Assembly (NCBI GenBank): GCA_945888895.1
Contig: CAMDAY010000112.1
Location: forward strand, 1 to 7,291
Direction of reading: 5' to 3'
DNA from: Dehalococcoides mccartyi
GTDB taxonomy: Bacteria; Chloroflexota; Dehalococcoidia; UBA2979
Length of the DNA stretch: 7,291 nt
Shown: piece after piece, positions 1-5,753 of the stretch
How the letters are laid out: each line of letters begins with the position of its first letter
Position numbering within the stretch: the first letter of the stretch is position 1
Notes under the pieces: model-generated
Database searches by the model: none
What the model saw: the letters and a program-made list of their open reading frames with translations, nothing else
What the model was told of the DNA's origin: nothing
Translations under genes and position numbers: made by a program

Positions 1-30
1 ACACTTCGGACACTCCCGGCACGACGTAGC

Positions 31-42
31 GAGGAGAGGAGG
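31..42 (+). promoter_or_regulatory. Ribosome binding site of serS
   Basis: The purine run GAGGAGAGGAGG ends 5 nt before the ATG at 48. It is an almost ideal anti-SD match and fixes the serS start. Only 30 nt lie upstream in the window, so no promoter can be judged. Confidence 0.85.
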
Positions 43-47
43 CCGCG

Positions 48-1364
48 ATGCTGTCGATCCAGACGATCCGCGAACGCACCGACGAGGTGCGCCAGTCGCT
101 GGCCAACCGCCACTCCGACGCGCCGCTGGAGGCGATCCTCGCCGCCGACGAGATGCGTCGCTCCGTCCTCGCGGACGTCGAGCGCATGCGCCACGAGCGC
201 AACGACGCCGGCAAGCGCATCGGCGCGGCGAAGGACGCCGCCGAGCGCCAGCAGCTCATCGAATCGCAGCGCGCCGTCGCCGAGGACCTCGACCGGTACG
301 AGGGCATCCTGCGCGATGCCGAGCGCGAGCTGGAGTCGCTGCTGCTCTACATGCCGAACATCCCCCACCCCGACGTCCCGCTCGGCGGCGAGGCGGACTC
401 CGTCGTCATCCTCGAGGGCGACGGGCTCGAGTGGGAGCGCCGCCTGGAGACACCGCTCCCGATCGCGCAGCACGAGGCCCCCGCGATGCGCGAGGACCGT
501 CACCCGCACTGGCACCTCGGCCCCGAGCTCGGGATCATCGACTTCGAGCGCGGCGTGAAGATCTCCGGCTCGCCGTTCTACATCCTCAAGGGCGACGGCG
601 CCCGCCTGCAGCGCGCGCTGATCACGTGGATGCTCGACGTGCACCGCGAGCAGGGCTACAGCGAGATCTACCCCCCCGCCCTCGTGCGCGAGGAGACACT
701 GGTCGGCACCGGCCAGTTGCCGAAGTTCGCGAACACGATGTTCCACGCCGAAGGCACCGACCTCTGGCTGATCCCCACCGCCGAGGTCCCCGTCACGAAC
801 ATGTACCGCGAGGAGATCCTGGACCCCACGCAGTTGCCGCTGAAGCACGCGGCGTACACGCCCTGCTTCCGCCACGAGCAGTTCAGCGCCGGCCGCGACG
901 TCCGCGGCATCAAGCGCGGCTTCCAGTTCGACAAGGTCGAGATGGTGCAGTTCGTCCCGGAGGAAGACTCGTGGGCCGCGCTGGAGCAGATCGTCGAGGA
1001 TGCGCTCGACATCATCCGGCCGCTGGGCCTGCGCTACCGCGTGCTGCGCCTCGCGACGGCCGACCTGACGTTCGCCAGCGCCATGACCTACGACATCGAG
1101 GTCTGGGCGCCCGGCGCGAACGAGTGGCTGGAGGTGTCCAGCGTCTCGAACTTCCTCGACTTCCAGTCGCGCCGCGCGAACCTGCGCTATCGCGACGCGG
1201 AGGGCCGTATCCACCACCTGCACACCCTCAACGGCTCAGGCGTCGCCCTCCCGCGCACCCTCGCCGCCATCCTCGAGACGCACCAGCAGCCCGACGGCTC
1301 CGTCGTCCTGCCGGAGGCGATCCGCCCCTACCTCGGCGGGCTGTCGAAGATCGAGAAGCAGTAG
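48..1364 (+). CDS. serS: Seryl-tRNA synthetase (serine--tRNA ligase)
   Basis: This cytosolic class II aminoacyl-tRNA synthetase activates serine with ATP and charges tRNA-Ser, and in many bacteria also tRNA-Sec. The 438 residues fit the family length. Residues about 28-102 are charged and helical, as expected for the N-terminal antiparallel coiled-coil arm that grips the long variable arm of tRNA-Ser. The catalytic core shows GTGQLPKF (220-227), the serine-binding loop PTAEVP (243-248, TAE at 244-246), motif 2 from FRHEQ (274-278) through SAGRD to FDKVE (294-298), SSVSNFLDFQ (364-373), and motif 3 NGSG (395-398) with LPRTLAAILE ending at 410. Motif 2 is the DVRGIKRG type, and the usual HQF is FQF. 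The ATG is set by the strong upstream SD. The gene is monocistronic as far as seen and convergent with the next gene across 31 nt, with no clear terminator hairpin between them. A cognate tRNA-Ser gene lies at 5491-5580. Confidence 0.98.
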   Translation: MLSIQTIRERTDEVRQSLANRHSDAPLEAILAADEMRRSVLADVERMRHERNDAGKRIGAAKDAAERQQLIESQRAVAEDLDRYEGILRDAERELESLLLYMPNIPHPDVPLGGEADSVVILEGDGLEWERRLETPLPIAQHEAPAMREDRHPHWHLGPELGIIDFERGVKISGSPFYILKGDGARLQRALITWMLDVHREQGYSEIYPPALVREETLVGTGQLPKFANTMFHAEGTDLWLIPTAEVPVTNMYREEILDPTQLPLKHAAYTPCFRHEQFSAGRDVRGIKRGFQFDKVEMVQFVPEEDSWAALEQIVEDALDIIRPLGLRYRVLRLATADLTFASAMTYDIEVWAPGANEWLEVSSVSNFLDFQSRRANLRYRDAEGRIHHLHTLNGSGVALPRTLAAILETHQQPDGSVVLPEAIRPYLGGLSKIEKQ

Positions 1365-1395
1365 CGGTCGCGCGGTCGGACCAAACCGGGGGAGC

Positions 1396-1884
1396 CTAGG
1401 TCACGGGCGGGGCGATCGCTGCCGTCAGGCGGCGCAACTCCCGAACCTCCTGCACGGTCGCCTCAAGGCGCGCCCGTGCTTCGGCGGCGACCGCCCGCAT
1501 CACGTCGTAACCGACATCAGGCCGATGACTGAACATTTCGAGCAGCATGCGACTCCGCAAACGCAACACCTTGCACTCGTCGAACGCGACGATGCTCGTG
1601 GATGAGCGGTACGGCTCGACGAGCGCGGCCCAGCCCGCGAACGGGAGTTGCTGCGGTTGCAGGTCGACAGCGCCCACCCAGGACAGGGTGACCGAACCTG
1701 AGATGAACAGGTAGAAGAACGTCGCAGCCGTACCAACACTGGTAAGGACGCCTCCGGGCGGGATCGTCAGATACTCCGCTTGGTGCGCAATATGACTCAG
1801 GTCTGGACGAGCCAGGCGCGAGAAGAGCGGAGACTCCCGGAGCAGCGCGAACTTGCCTTCGTGATCAAGTACCGGCGTCTTCAT
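1396..1884 (-). CDS. Stand-alone cyclic-nucleotide-binding-fold (CNB) protein
   Basis: From the ATG at 1884 this is a 162-residue protein with one Crp/cAMP-binding-type beta-barrel domain. Residues about 12-60 show the entry helix and first strands (LLRESPLF, then IPPGGVL), followed by a YLFISGSVTLSW strand. The phosphate-cassette region reads FAGWAALVEPYRSSTSIVA (82-100). R93 sits where CNB domains have the phosphate-binding Arg, but the usual Gly-Glu is Gly-Trp, as in a GW-containing subfamily of CNB proteins. A helix (about 116-155) follows, and there is no helix-turn-helix, so it should not itself be a DNA-binding Crp/Fnr regulator. Ligand and partner are unknown. The frame is open to 2046, but that longer start lies inside a perfect hairpin (2034-2059), and a middle ATG at 1971 overlaps the best promoter-like box. 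The 1884 start has a distant GGAAGG about 12 nt upstream. The gene is convergent with serS and looks slightly less GC-rich than its neighbours. Confidence 0.75.
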   Translation of the reverse strand: MKTPVLDHEGKFALLRESPLFSRLARPDLSHIAHQAEYLTIPPGGVLTSVGTAATFFYLFISGSVTLSWVGAVDLQPQQLPFAGWAALVEPYRSSTSIVAFDECKVLRLRSRMLLEMFSHRPDVGYDVMRAVAAEARARLEATVQEVRELRRLTAAIAPPVT

Positions 1885-1973
1885 GCCAGGAGCGGCCCTT
1901 CCACTGTGACGCAGCCGGTCGAGCACCAGCGCCCTCCGCAGATGAGCGATCTTCGGGTGCCACACGGTCATTC

Positions 1974-1979
1974 TGTATA
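1974..1979 (-). promoter_or_regulatory. Possible -10 box for the CNB-fold gene
   Basis: Read on the minus strand this is TATACA, in a locally AT-richer patch about 90 nt upstream of the ATG at 1884. No convincing -35 is present: the hexamers 17-18 nt upstream are TTCGAG and TTTCGA. If it is real, transcription would begin at or after the ATG at 1971, which favours the 1884 start. Confidence 0.3.
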
Positions 1980-2033
1980 GGTGCGCGCGAATACAACTCG
2001 AAAAGTCGGCCTGCGCATCCCGGGCCGGCCGCA

Positions 2034-2059
2034 ACGAAGGGGCCACGGGGCCCCTTCGT
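2034..2059 (-). terminator. Hairpin terminator downstream of sucD
   Basis: An 11-bp perfect inverted repeat (ACGAAGGGGCC and its complement) encloses a 4-nt loop at 2045-2048. It begins 29 nt past the sucD stop. No long T-tract follows on the minus strand, so termination may be partial or factor-assisted. The hairpin separates the sucCD operon from the CNB-fold gene on the same strand. Confidence 0.65.
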
Positions 2060-2088
2060 CCTATCCAGATGGCTCAGTCCGTCGAGGG

Positions 2089-2970
2089 CTACGCCAGGCC
2101 GTGCTGCTTGAGCACTGCCTGCATCGTGCTGCCGATGTCGGCGGGGTTCTCGACGATGGTCGCGCCGGCTGCGCGGAGCGCGGCCTGCTTCGCGGAGGCG
2201 GTGCCGGCCGCGCCGGAGATAATCGCGCCCGCGTGGCCCATGCGGCGGCCCGGAGGGGCTGTCGCGCCGCCGATGAAGACCACGACCGGCTTCTTCATCG
2301 TCTTGATGTACTCGGCCGCTTCCTGCTCCGCGGTGCCGCCGATCTCGCCGATCAGCACGATCGCCGCGGTGTCGGGGTCGGCCTCGAACAGCTCGAGCGC
2401 CTCGCGCTGGGTGGTGCCGATGATCGGGTCACCGCCGACGCCGAGGCTGCCCGACTGGCCGATGCCGAGGCGGGAGAGCTGGTCGACCGCCTCGTACACC
2501 AGGGTGCCGGAGCGCGAGATCACGCCCACGTTGCCCTCGAGGTACACGTCCACCGGCATGATGCCGGCGCGCGAGCGGTCGGCGACGGAGATCACGCCCG
2601 GGCAGTTCGGGCCGATCAGGCGCGACGTGGAGTTCTTCATCACGCGCTTCACCTTCACCATGTCGAGCACCGGGATGCCCTCCGTGATGCAGATGATCAG
2701 CGGCACGCCGGCACGCTCGGCCTCGAGGATCGCGTCCGCCGCGAAGGGGGCGGGGACGAAGATCAGCGAGACGTTGGCCTGGTGCTGCTCGACCGCCTCG
2801 ACGACGGTGTTGTAGATCGGCACGTCCTCGATCGTCTGGCCACCGCGGCCCGGCGTGACGCCGGCGACGACCTGCGTGCCGTAGGCGATGCTCGTCTTGG
2901 CCTCGCGCTGGCCCGCGCCGCCGAAGCCCTGGATGACGACGCGGCTGTCCTTGTTCATCAGTACGGACAT
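2089..2970 (-). CDS. sucD: Succinyl-CoA synthetase (succinate--CoA ligase), alpha subunit
   Basis: With SucC this subunit interconverts succinyl-CoA, NDP and phosphate with succinate, CoA and NTP, the substrate-level phosphorylation step of the TCA cycle in the cytosol. The 293 residues match the family (E. coli 289). The N-terminal CoA-binding Rossmann domain (about 1-125) includes IAYGTQVVAGVTPGRGG (28-44) and GPNCPG (120-125). The C-terminal ligase domain has GVGGDPIIGTT (177-187) and the phosphorylated histidine H246 in GRRMGHAGAI. One departure stands out: the first glycine loop reads QGFGGAGQREAK (14-25), where most family members have a QG-TG-x-x-G-x-x-H pattern, so the Thr and His of that loop are missing and the loop is about one residue shorter. 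The start ATG at 2970 has GGGAG 8 nt upstream, and sucC ends 13 nt before it, so the two are cotranscribed and probably translationally coupled. Confidence 0.97.
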   Translation of the reverse strand: MSVLMNKDSRVVIQGFGGAGQREAKTSIAYGTQVVAGVTPGRGGQTIEDVPIYNTVVEAVEQHQANVSLIFVPAPFAADAILEAERAGVPLIICITEGIPVLDMVKVKRVMKNSTSRLIGPNCPGVISVADRSRAGIMPVDVYLEGNVGVISRSGTLVYEAVDQLSRLGIGQSGSLGVGGDPIIGTTQREALELFEADPDTAAIVLIGEIGGTAEQEAAEYIKTMKKPVVVFIGGATAPPGRRMGHAGAIISGAAGTASAKQAALRAAGATIVENPADIGSTMQAVLKQHGLA

Positions 2971-2978
2971 TGGTGTCG

Positions 2979-2983
2979 CTCCC
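2979..2983 (-). promoter_or_regulatory. Ribosome binding site of sucD
   Basis: GGGAG on the minus strand directly abuts the sucC TAA and lies 8 nt before the sucD ATG. The layout suits reinitiation by ribosomes finishing sucC. Confidence 0.7.
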
Positions 2984-4156
2984 TTACTTCTCGCCGCGCG
3001 AGGCCGCGACGACCTTGCGAGCGCCGTCCGCGAAGCCGTCCGCGCGGATCAACTCGACGTCCGTCGCCTCGTCGAGGATCTTGTTGCCTAGGTCGACGTT
3101 CGTGCCCGACAGGCGGACGACGGTCGGCTGGCTGATCATGCCCTCGCGCTTGGCGAGGATGACGCCCTCGGCAATCACATCGGTGCGCGCGAGGCCGCCG
3201 AAGATGTTGACCAGCACGGCCTTCACCTTCGGGTCGGAGCCGATCAGGCGGAGCGCCGCGGCGATCGCCTCGGGGTTGTTCGCGGTGCCGATGTCGAGGA
3301 AGTTCGCCGGCTCGCCGCCCGCGAACTTGATGCCGTCCATCGTCGCCATCGCGAGGCCCGCGCCGTTCACGAGGCAGCCGATGTCGCCGTCCAGCGCGAC
3401 GTAGTTCTGGATGCCGTGGTCGTGCGCGTCCAGCTCGCGGTCGTCCTCCTGCGAGCGGTCACGCTGCTCGACGATCGCCTTCTGGCGGTACTCGGCGTTG
3501 TCGTCGATGGAGAACTTGGCGTCGGCGGCCAGCAGGCGGCCGTCCTTCGTGACGACGACCGGGTTGATCTCCGCGATCGCCCCGTCGCTCTCCATGAACG
3601 CCCGCACGAGGTTGCCGATGAGCTGTGTGGCCGGGCCGAGCAGCGGGCCATCGAGGCCGACCGCGAAGGCGAGCTCGCGGCCCTGGAACGGCTGGAAGCC
3701 GCAGGCCGGGTCCACGTGCTGCTTGAAGAGCGCCTCGGGAGTGTTCGCCGCGACCTCCTCGATATCCATGCCACCCTGCGCGGAGGCGATGATCACCGGC
3801 ATGCCGGGGGTGTTGTCGATCGCGACCGACAGGTAGATCTCCCGCTCGATGTCGACGAGCTCCTCGACGAGGACGGCGGAGACGGGCAGTCCGGCGGGGC
3901 CGGTCTGGTGGGTGACGAGCTGCATACCGAGGATGGCCGCGGCATGCGCCTTCGCCTCGGCGGGGGTCTTCGCGACCTTCACGCCGCCGGCCTTGCCGCG
4001 GGCGCCCGTGTGCGCCTGCGCCTTGATCACGGAACTACCACCCAGCTCAATCGTGATGGCCTCGGCCTCTTCGGGAGTCCGCGCAACGCGGCCCTTCGGC
4101 ACCGGCACACCAAACTGAGCGAGGAGCTCCTTCGCCTGGTACTCATGCAGCTTCAT
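2984..4156 (-). CDS. sucC: Succinyl-CoA synthetase (succinate--CoA ligase), beta subunit
   Basis: The beta subunit carries the nucleotide-binding ATP-grasp domain and the succinate-binding part of the SucCD complex. From MKLHEYQAKE the protein has 390 residues (E. coli 388). Landmarks are KAQAHTGARGKAGGVK (45-60, nucleotide-binding loop), EINPVVV (196-202) and DAKFSIDDN (212-220) for metal binding, and a C-terminal flavodoxin-like domain with DGDIGCLVNGAGLAMATMD (256-274), GGEPANFLDIG (280-290) and VNIFGG (316-321). Some conserved positions differ: DIGTANNPEA (288-297) replaces the usual DVGGGA-type loop, FGGLARTD (319-326) replaces FGG-hydrophobic-x-R-C-D, and VRLSGTN (347-353) has Ser where Glu is usual. 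The frame is open upstream to 4222, but homology begins at the ATG at 4156, which has GAGG 4 nt upstream. It is the first gene of the sucCD operon, with a structured upstream region. Confidence 0.97.
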   Translation of the reverse strand: MKLHEYQAKELLAQFGVPVPKGRVARTPEEAEAITIELGGSSVIKAQAHTGARGKAGGVKVAKTPAEAKAHAAAILGMQLVTHQTGPAGLPVSAVLVEELVDIEREIYLSVAIDNTPGMPVIIASAQGGMDIEEVAANTPEALFKQHVDPACGFQPFQGRELAFAVGLDGPLLGPATQLIGNLVRAFMESDGAIAEINPVVVTKDGRLLAADAKFSIDDNAEYRQKAIVEQRDRSQEDDRELDAHDHGIQNYVALDGDIGCLVNGAGLAMATMDGIKFAGGEPANFLDIGTANNPEAIAAALRLIGSDPKVKAVLVNIFGGLARTDVIAEGVILAKREGMISQPTVVRLSGTNVDLGNKILDEATDVELIRADGFADGARKVVAASRGEK

Positions 4157-4182
4157 GACGCCTCGAATCCCGCCTCGCTGGA

Positions 4183-4197
4183 GGCCGCGGAGCGGCC
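4183..4197 (-). other. GC-rich hairpin in the sucC leader
   Basis: A perfect 6-bp inverted repeat (GGCCGC and GCGGCC) has a 3-nt loop and ends about 26 nt before the sucC start. It may affect leader structure or translation. In such GC-rich DNA a chance origin is possible. Confidence 0.35.
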
Positions 4198-4199
4198 GG

Positions 4200-4211
4200 T
4201 ACGTTGACGTA
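4200..4211. promoter_or_regulatory. Small dyad upstream of sucC, possible operator
   Basis: TACGT and ACGTA are separated by 2 nt (TG on the plus strand), about 44 nt before the sucC start and directly beside an A6/T6 tract. The AT-rich symmetry stands out in this region. No known operator is recognised. Confidence 0.25.
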
Positions 4212-4233
4212 AAAAAGGCCACCGACGGGGGCC
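4211..4233 (-). terminator. Terminator- or attenuator-like hairpin with T6 upstream of sucC
   Basis: On the minus strand GGCCCCC, loop GTC and GGTGGCC can pair as 4 bp, one C-U mismatch and 2 bp. T6 (4211-4216) follows directly, about 54 nt before the sucC start. It could end read-through from the HDOD gene or attenuate sucC transcription. The stem is short and imperfect. Confidence 0.35.
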
Positions 4234-4241
4234 CGCTCGCG

Positions 4242-4247
4242 ATACTA
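4242..4247 (-). promoter_or_regulatory. Weak -10-like box upstream of sucC
   Basis: The minus strand reads TAGTAT (4 of 6 to TATAAT), 85 nt upstream of the sucC ATG. The hexamer 17 nt further upstream, CTAGCC, is a poor -35. The predicted start would place the hairpin at 4217-4233 at the very 5' end of the transcript. Another sigma factor or an activator might be used instead. Confidence 0.2.
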
Positions 4248-4350
4248 GCACCTCGGCCGATGGAGGCTAGACGCGGCGTGCGGGACGGCCAGCGCGAGCG
4301 TTCGAGGTTCGCGTGGCGTGAAGGTGATCGCGGGCGGCGCCCCCCCCCTG

Positions 4351-4371
4351 CCCCTCCCGGCGCGGGAGGGG
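4351..4371 (-). terminator. GC-rich hairpin between the HDOD gene and sucC
   Basis: CCCCTCCCG and CGGGAGGGG form a perfect 9-bp stem with a 3-nt loop. On the minus strand a G-rich stretch follows (complement of the C9 run at 4340-4348), not a T-tract. Rho-independent termination is therefore doubtful, but the folding is strong. Confidence 0.35.
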
Positions 4372-4388
4372 TGGGAAGAAGAGAACCA

Positions 4389-4415
4389 AGTGTGAGGAGC
4401 TGCGCCCCTCACACT
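4389..4415 (-). terminator. Hairpin with T-rich tail downstream of the HDOD gene
   Basis: AGTGTGAGG (4389-4397) and CCTCACACT (4407-4415) make a 9-bp perfect stem with 2 further base pairs inside one mismatch. On the minus strand it is followed by TGGTTCTCTTCTT. It begins 104 nt past the HDOD stop and is the best terminator candidate for that gene. Confidence 0.5.
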
Positions 4416-4450
4416 CCCGGCGGAACTCGATGTGGCCGCGCCAAGTTGGT

Positions 4451-4465
4451 TGCGAGTGACTCGCA
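4451..4465. repeat. 15-nt perfect palindrome downstream of the HDOD gene
   Basis: TGCGAGT and ACTCGCA flank a single G, 54 nt beyond the HDOD stop codon. The central spacing is too short for a good RNA hairpin, so a protein-binding dyad is more natural, but no family is recognised. Confidence 0.35.
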
Positions 4466-4519
4466 CCGCCACCACAGAGATGCGGACTGCCACCTCGACC
4501 GCGCTCGCGACGTCGATGT

Positions 4520-5377
4520 CTACGCCCGCGCGACGGCGCTTTCGACGAAGGCGGCCACGCGCTCCGCGGTACCGGCGATGCCGCCGGTCTGGGCGAGGGA
4601 GCGCGAGATCGGGGGGACGCCCCACTCGGTGGCCGCCGGGTCCGTCGAGGGCTGCTCGACGCCGTCGGTGAGGCCGGCGGAGCGGGCGAAGAGGCGCGCG
4701 CGCATCACGTACGCGGCGAGGCTCGCCGGATCCGGCAGCGCGTTCGGGTCGAGGTTATGTCGAGCGACCGCGTCCGCGAGGTCGGGTGGGAAGTTCCAGT
4801 GCAGCGCCAGCGCCCCACCGACCTCGGCGTCCGTGTAGCCGAGGACCTGCCGCTCCGCCTGCGCGATCGTCCAGCCGCGCGTCTGCGCGACCTCGATGCA
4901 GTGTCGGAGGTCGTCGGGACGGTGCTGATCCATCGCCAGGCGGCCGATGTTGTGCAGGACGCCGGCAGTGAAGGCCTCGTCCGTGTGCTCGCGCGTGGCG
5001 CGGGACAGCACCTCCGCGAGCATGCCGACGCTCACCGAGAACTCCCAGGCCTTCACCGGGTCGAGCACCTGCCCCCCCGGGAGGGCCTCGATGACGCACG
5101 AGGCGAGCGTGGCGGAGCGCACGGCGCGGAAGCCGAGCAGCACGACCGCGTCGCGGACGGTGGTGATCCGTCGAGGGAAGCCGTAGTACGCGGAGTTGGA
5201 CAGCCGCAGGATCTTGGCGGTCAGCGCCTGGTCGGCAGACACCGTCTGCGCCAGCTCGTGCGCGGAGAACCGGTCGCCCTCGGCGAGCTCAAGGACGCGC
5301 AGCGCGACCACCGGGAGCGGACGTAGCTCCGCGATCTCCGTGACGATGACGTCCAGCTCAGGGTTGGATGCGACCAC
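4520..5377 (-). CDS. HDOD-domain protein
   Basis: HDOD domains are HD-like helical bundles that usually lack phosphodiesterase activity and act in signalling, motility, cell-cycle or stress regulation; the partner here is unknown. From the GTG at 5377 the protein has 285 residues, a usual length for a single-domain member. The signature region is clear: LRPLPVVALRVLELA (18-32), ADQALTAKILRLSNSAYYGF (48-67), ITTVRDAVVLLGFRAVRS (71-88), and FTAGVLHNIGRLAMDQH (136-152). The HD pair is H142-N143, so the metal-binding Asp is missing. A second half with ERQVLGYTDAEVGGALALHW (175-194) is typical of the family. The C-terminal 50 residues are unassigned. The start is uncertain: the GTG at 5377 has GAGG 5 nt upstream, whereas the GTG at 5464 has no SD and lies in a tRNA-proximal hairpin. 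The frame runs on through the tRNA, which is not coding. The gene is probably cotranscribed with tRNA-Ser. Confidence 0.88.
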   Translation of the reverse strand: MVASNPELDVIVTEIAELRPLPVVALRVLELAEGDRFSAHELAQTVSADQALTAKILRLSNSAYYGFPRRITTVRDAVVLLGFRAVRSATLASCVIEALPGGQVLDPVKAWEFSVSVGMLAEVLSRATREHTDEAFTAGVLHNIGRLAMDQHRPDDLRHCIEVAQTRGWTIAQAERQVLGYTDAEVGGALALHWNFPPDLADAVARHNLDPNALPDPASLAAYVMRARLFARSAGLTDGVEQPSTDPAATEWGVPPISRSLAQTGGIAGTAERVAAFVESAVARA

Positions 5378-5382
5378 CGGGG

Positions 5383-5386
5383 CCTC
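5383..5386 (-). promoter_or_regulatory. Ribosome binding site deciding the HDOD start
   Basis: GAGG on the minus strand lies 5 nt before the GTG at 5377. It is the only SD-like match near a start codon upstream of the conserved domain. Confidence 0.45.
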
Positions 5387-5460
5387 GTTCGCGCGTGCGG
5401 CATCATCGAAACGAATGGTGCCCGAATTGTCGGTCGCGTCGCCGCCTTCCAGCAGGGTCG

Positions 5461-5487
5461 ACACCAGGACCGCACGGCGGGAGGTGT
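5461..5487 (-). other. Imperfect hairpin just 3' of tRNA-Ser
   Basis: On the minus strand ACACC and GGTGT close a two-part stem whose inner helix is CCGC-CGT-GCGG. It begins 3 nt after the encoded CCA. No T-tract follows, so it may be a processing or trailer structure rather than a terminator. It contains the alternative GTG at 5464. Confidence 0.35.
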
Positions 5488-5490
5488 GGA

Positions 5491-5580
5491 TGGCGGAGGG
5501 GGTGGGATTCGAACCCACGGTCCTCTTGCAAGGACGACCGTTTTCAAGACGGTTCCGTTCGACCGCTCCGGCACCCCTCC
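5491..5580 (-). tRNA. tRNA-Ser (anticodon UGA)
   Basis: A complete 90-nt type II tRNA with encoded CCA (5491-5493). The acceptor GGAGGGG pairs with CCCCTCC and the discriminator base is G73, as expected for serine. The anticodon stem ACCGT/ACGGT closes the loop CTTGAAA with anticodon TGA at 5544-5546. The long variable arm GTCCT-TGCAAG-AGGAC is diagnostic of Ser among similar tRNAs. The T arm is GTGGG-TTCGAAT-CCCAC. It reads UCA and other UCN codons by wobble. The HDOD gene follows on the same strand and the ferredoxin-fusion gene diverges from it. No clear promoter is visible in the 170 nt upstream. Confidence 0.97.
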
Positions 5581-5667
5581 AGCGCACAGGGTACGTGGCA
5601 CCGCCGCATCCGCACATAGGGCCGCGCCAGGTGCCCCGGAGGGCGCGCGAGTCCACGGCCACGCGGA

Positions 5668-5696
5668 TAGACGGCACGCGGGGCCACCGGTAGGAT
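5668..5696 (+). promoter_or_regulatory. Sigma70-type promoter of the ferredoxin-fusion gene
   Basis: TAGACG (5668-5673, 4 of 6 to TTGACA) and TAGGAT (5691-5696, 4 of 6 to TATAAT) are separated by exactly 17 nt. Transcription would start near 5703 and give a leader of about 50 nt before the GTG at 5754. Confidence 0.5.
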
Positions 5697-5740
5697 CGGC
5701 CTGAGCCACTTGTGGCGTGCCTGGGCCTGCTGCGTCCTCG

Positions 5741-5746
5741 GGAAGG
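5741..5746 (+). promoter_or_regulatory. Ribosome binding site deciding the ferredoxin-fusion start
   Basis: GGAAGG lies 7 nt before the GTG at 5754. The upstream in-frame GTG at 5712 has no SD and would add 14 residues absent from ferredoxins, which normally begin MPFIIT or similar. Confidence 0.7.
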
Positions 5747-5753
5747 CGTCCTC

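Larger units (their letters stand above)
4157..4519. other. 363-nt non-coding region between the HDOD gene and sucC
   Basis: No supported gene lies here. Open frames crossing it show no family resemblance and only reflect GC-rich codon bias. It holds, from left to right, the sucC SD and leader hairpin, a small dyad beside an A6/T6 tract, a T6-tailed hairpin, a weak -10, a C9 homopolymer run (4340-4348), a strong GC hairpin, a T-tailed hairpin and a 15-nt palindrome. Confidence 0.6.

Noticed and set aside
1365..1395. Terminator between serS and the CNB-fold gene
   Set aside because: Only stems of 4 bp can be drawn and there is no T-tract.
431..1399. Second plus-strand frame overlapping serS
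   Set aside because: Arg/Ala/Pro-rich shadow of serS in another frame, with no ribosome binding site or motif.
1981..3135. Long plus-strand open frame antisense to sucD and the start of the sucC 3' end
   Set aside because: Its translation is Arg/Ala/Asp-rich with no recognisable motif. The minus strand encodes clear SucD and SucC, and GC-rich third positions keep the opposite frame open.
3416..4207. Plus-strand open frame antisense to sucC
   Set aside because: Low-complexity Arg/Leu/Asp composition and no family resemblance; a mirror of sucC codon usage.
4204..4209. TTGACG as a plus-strand -35
   Set aside because: No -10 sequence lies 16-18 nt downstream and no plus-strand gene follows.
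4245..4625. Minus-strand frame in the HDOD-sucC gap
   Set aside because: It overlaps the HDOD C-terminus out of frame and is Arg-rich without motifs; the region is better explained by hairpins.
5712..5753. Upstream GTG start for the ferredoxin fusion
   Set aside because: No Shine-Dalgarno and 14 extra residues before the usual ferredoxin N-terminus; the GTG at 5754 has a well-spaced GGAAGG.
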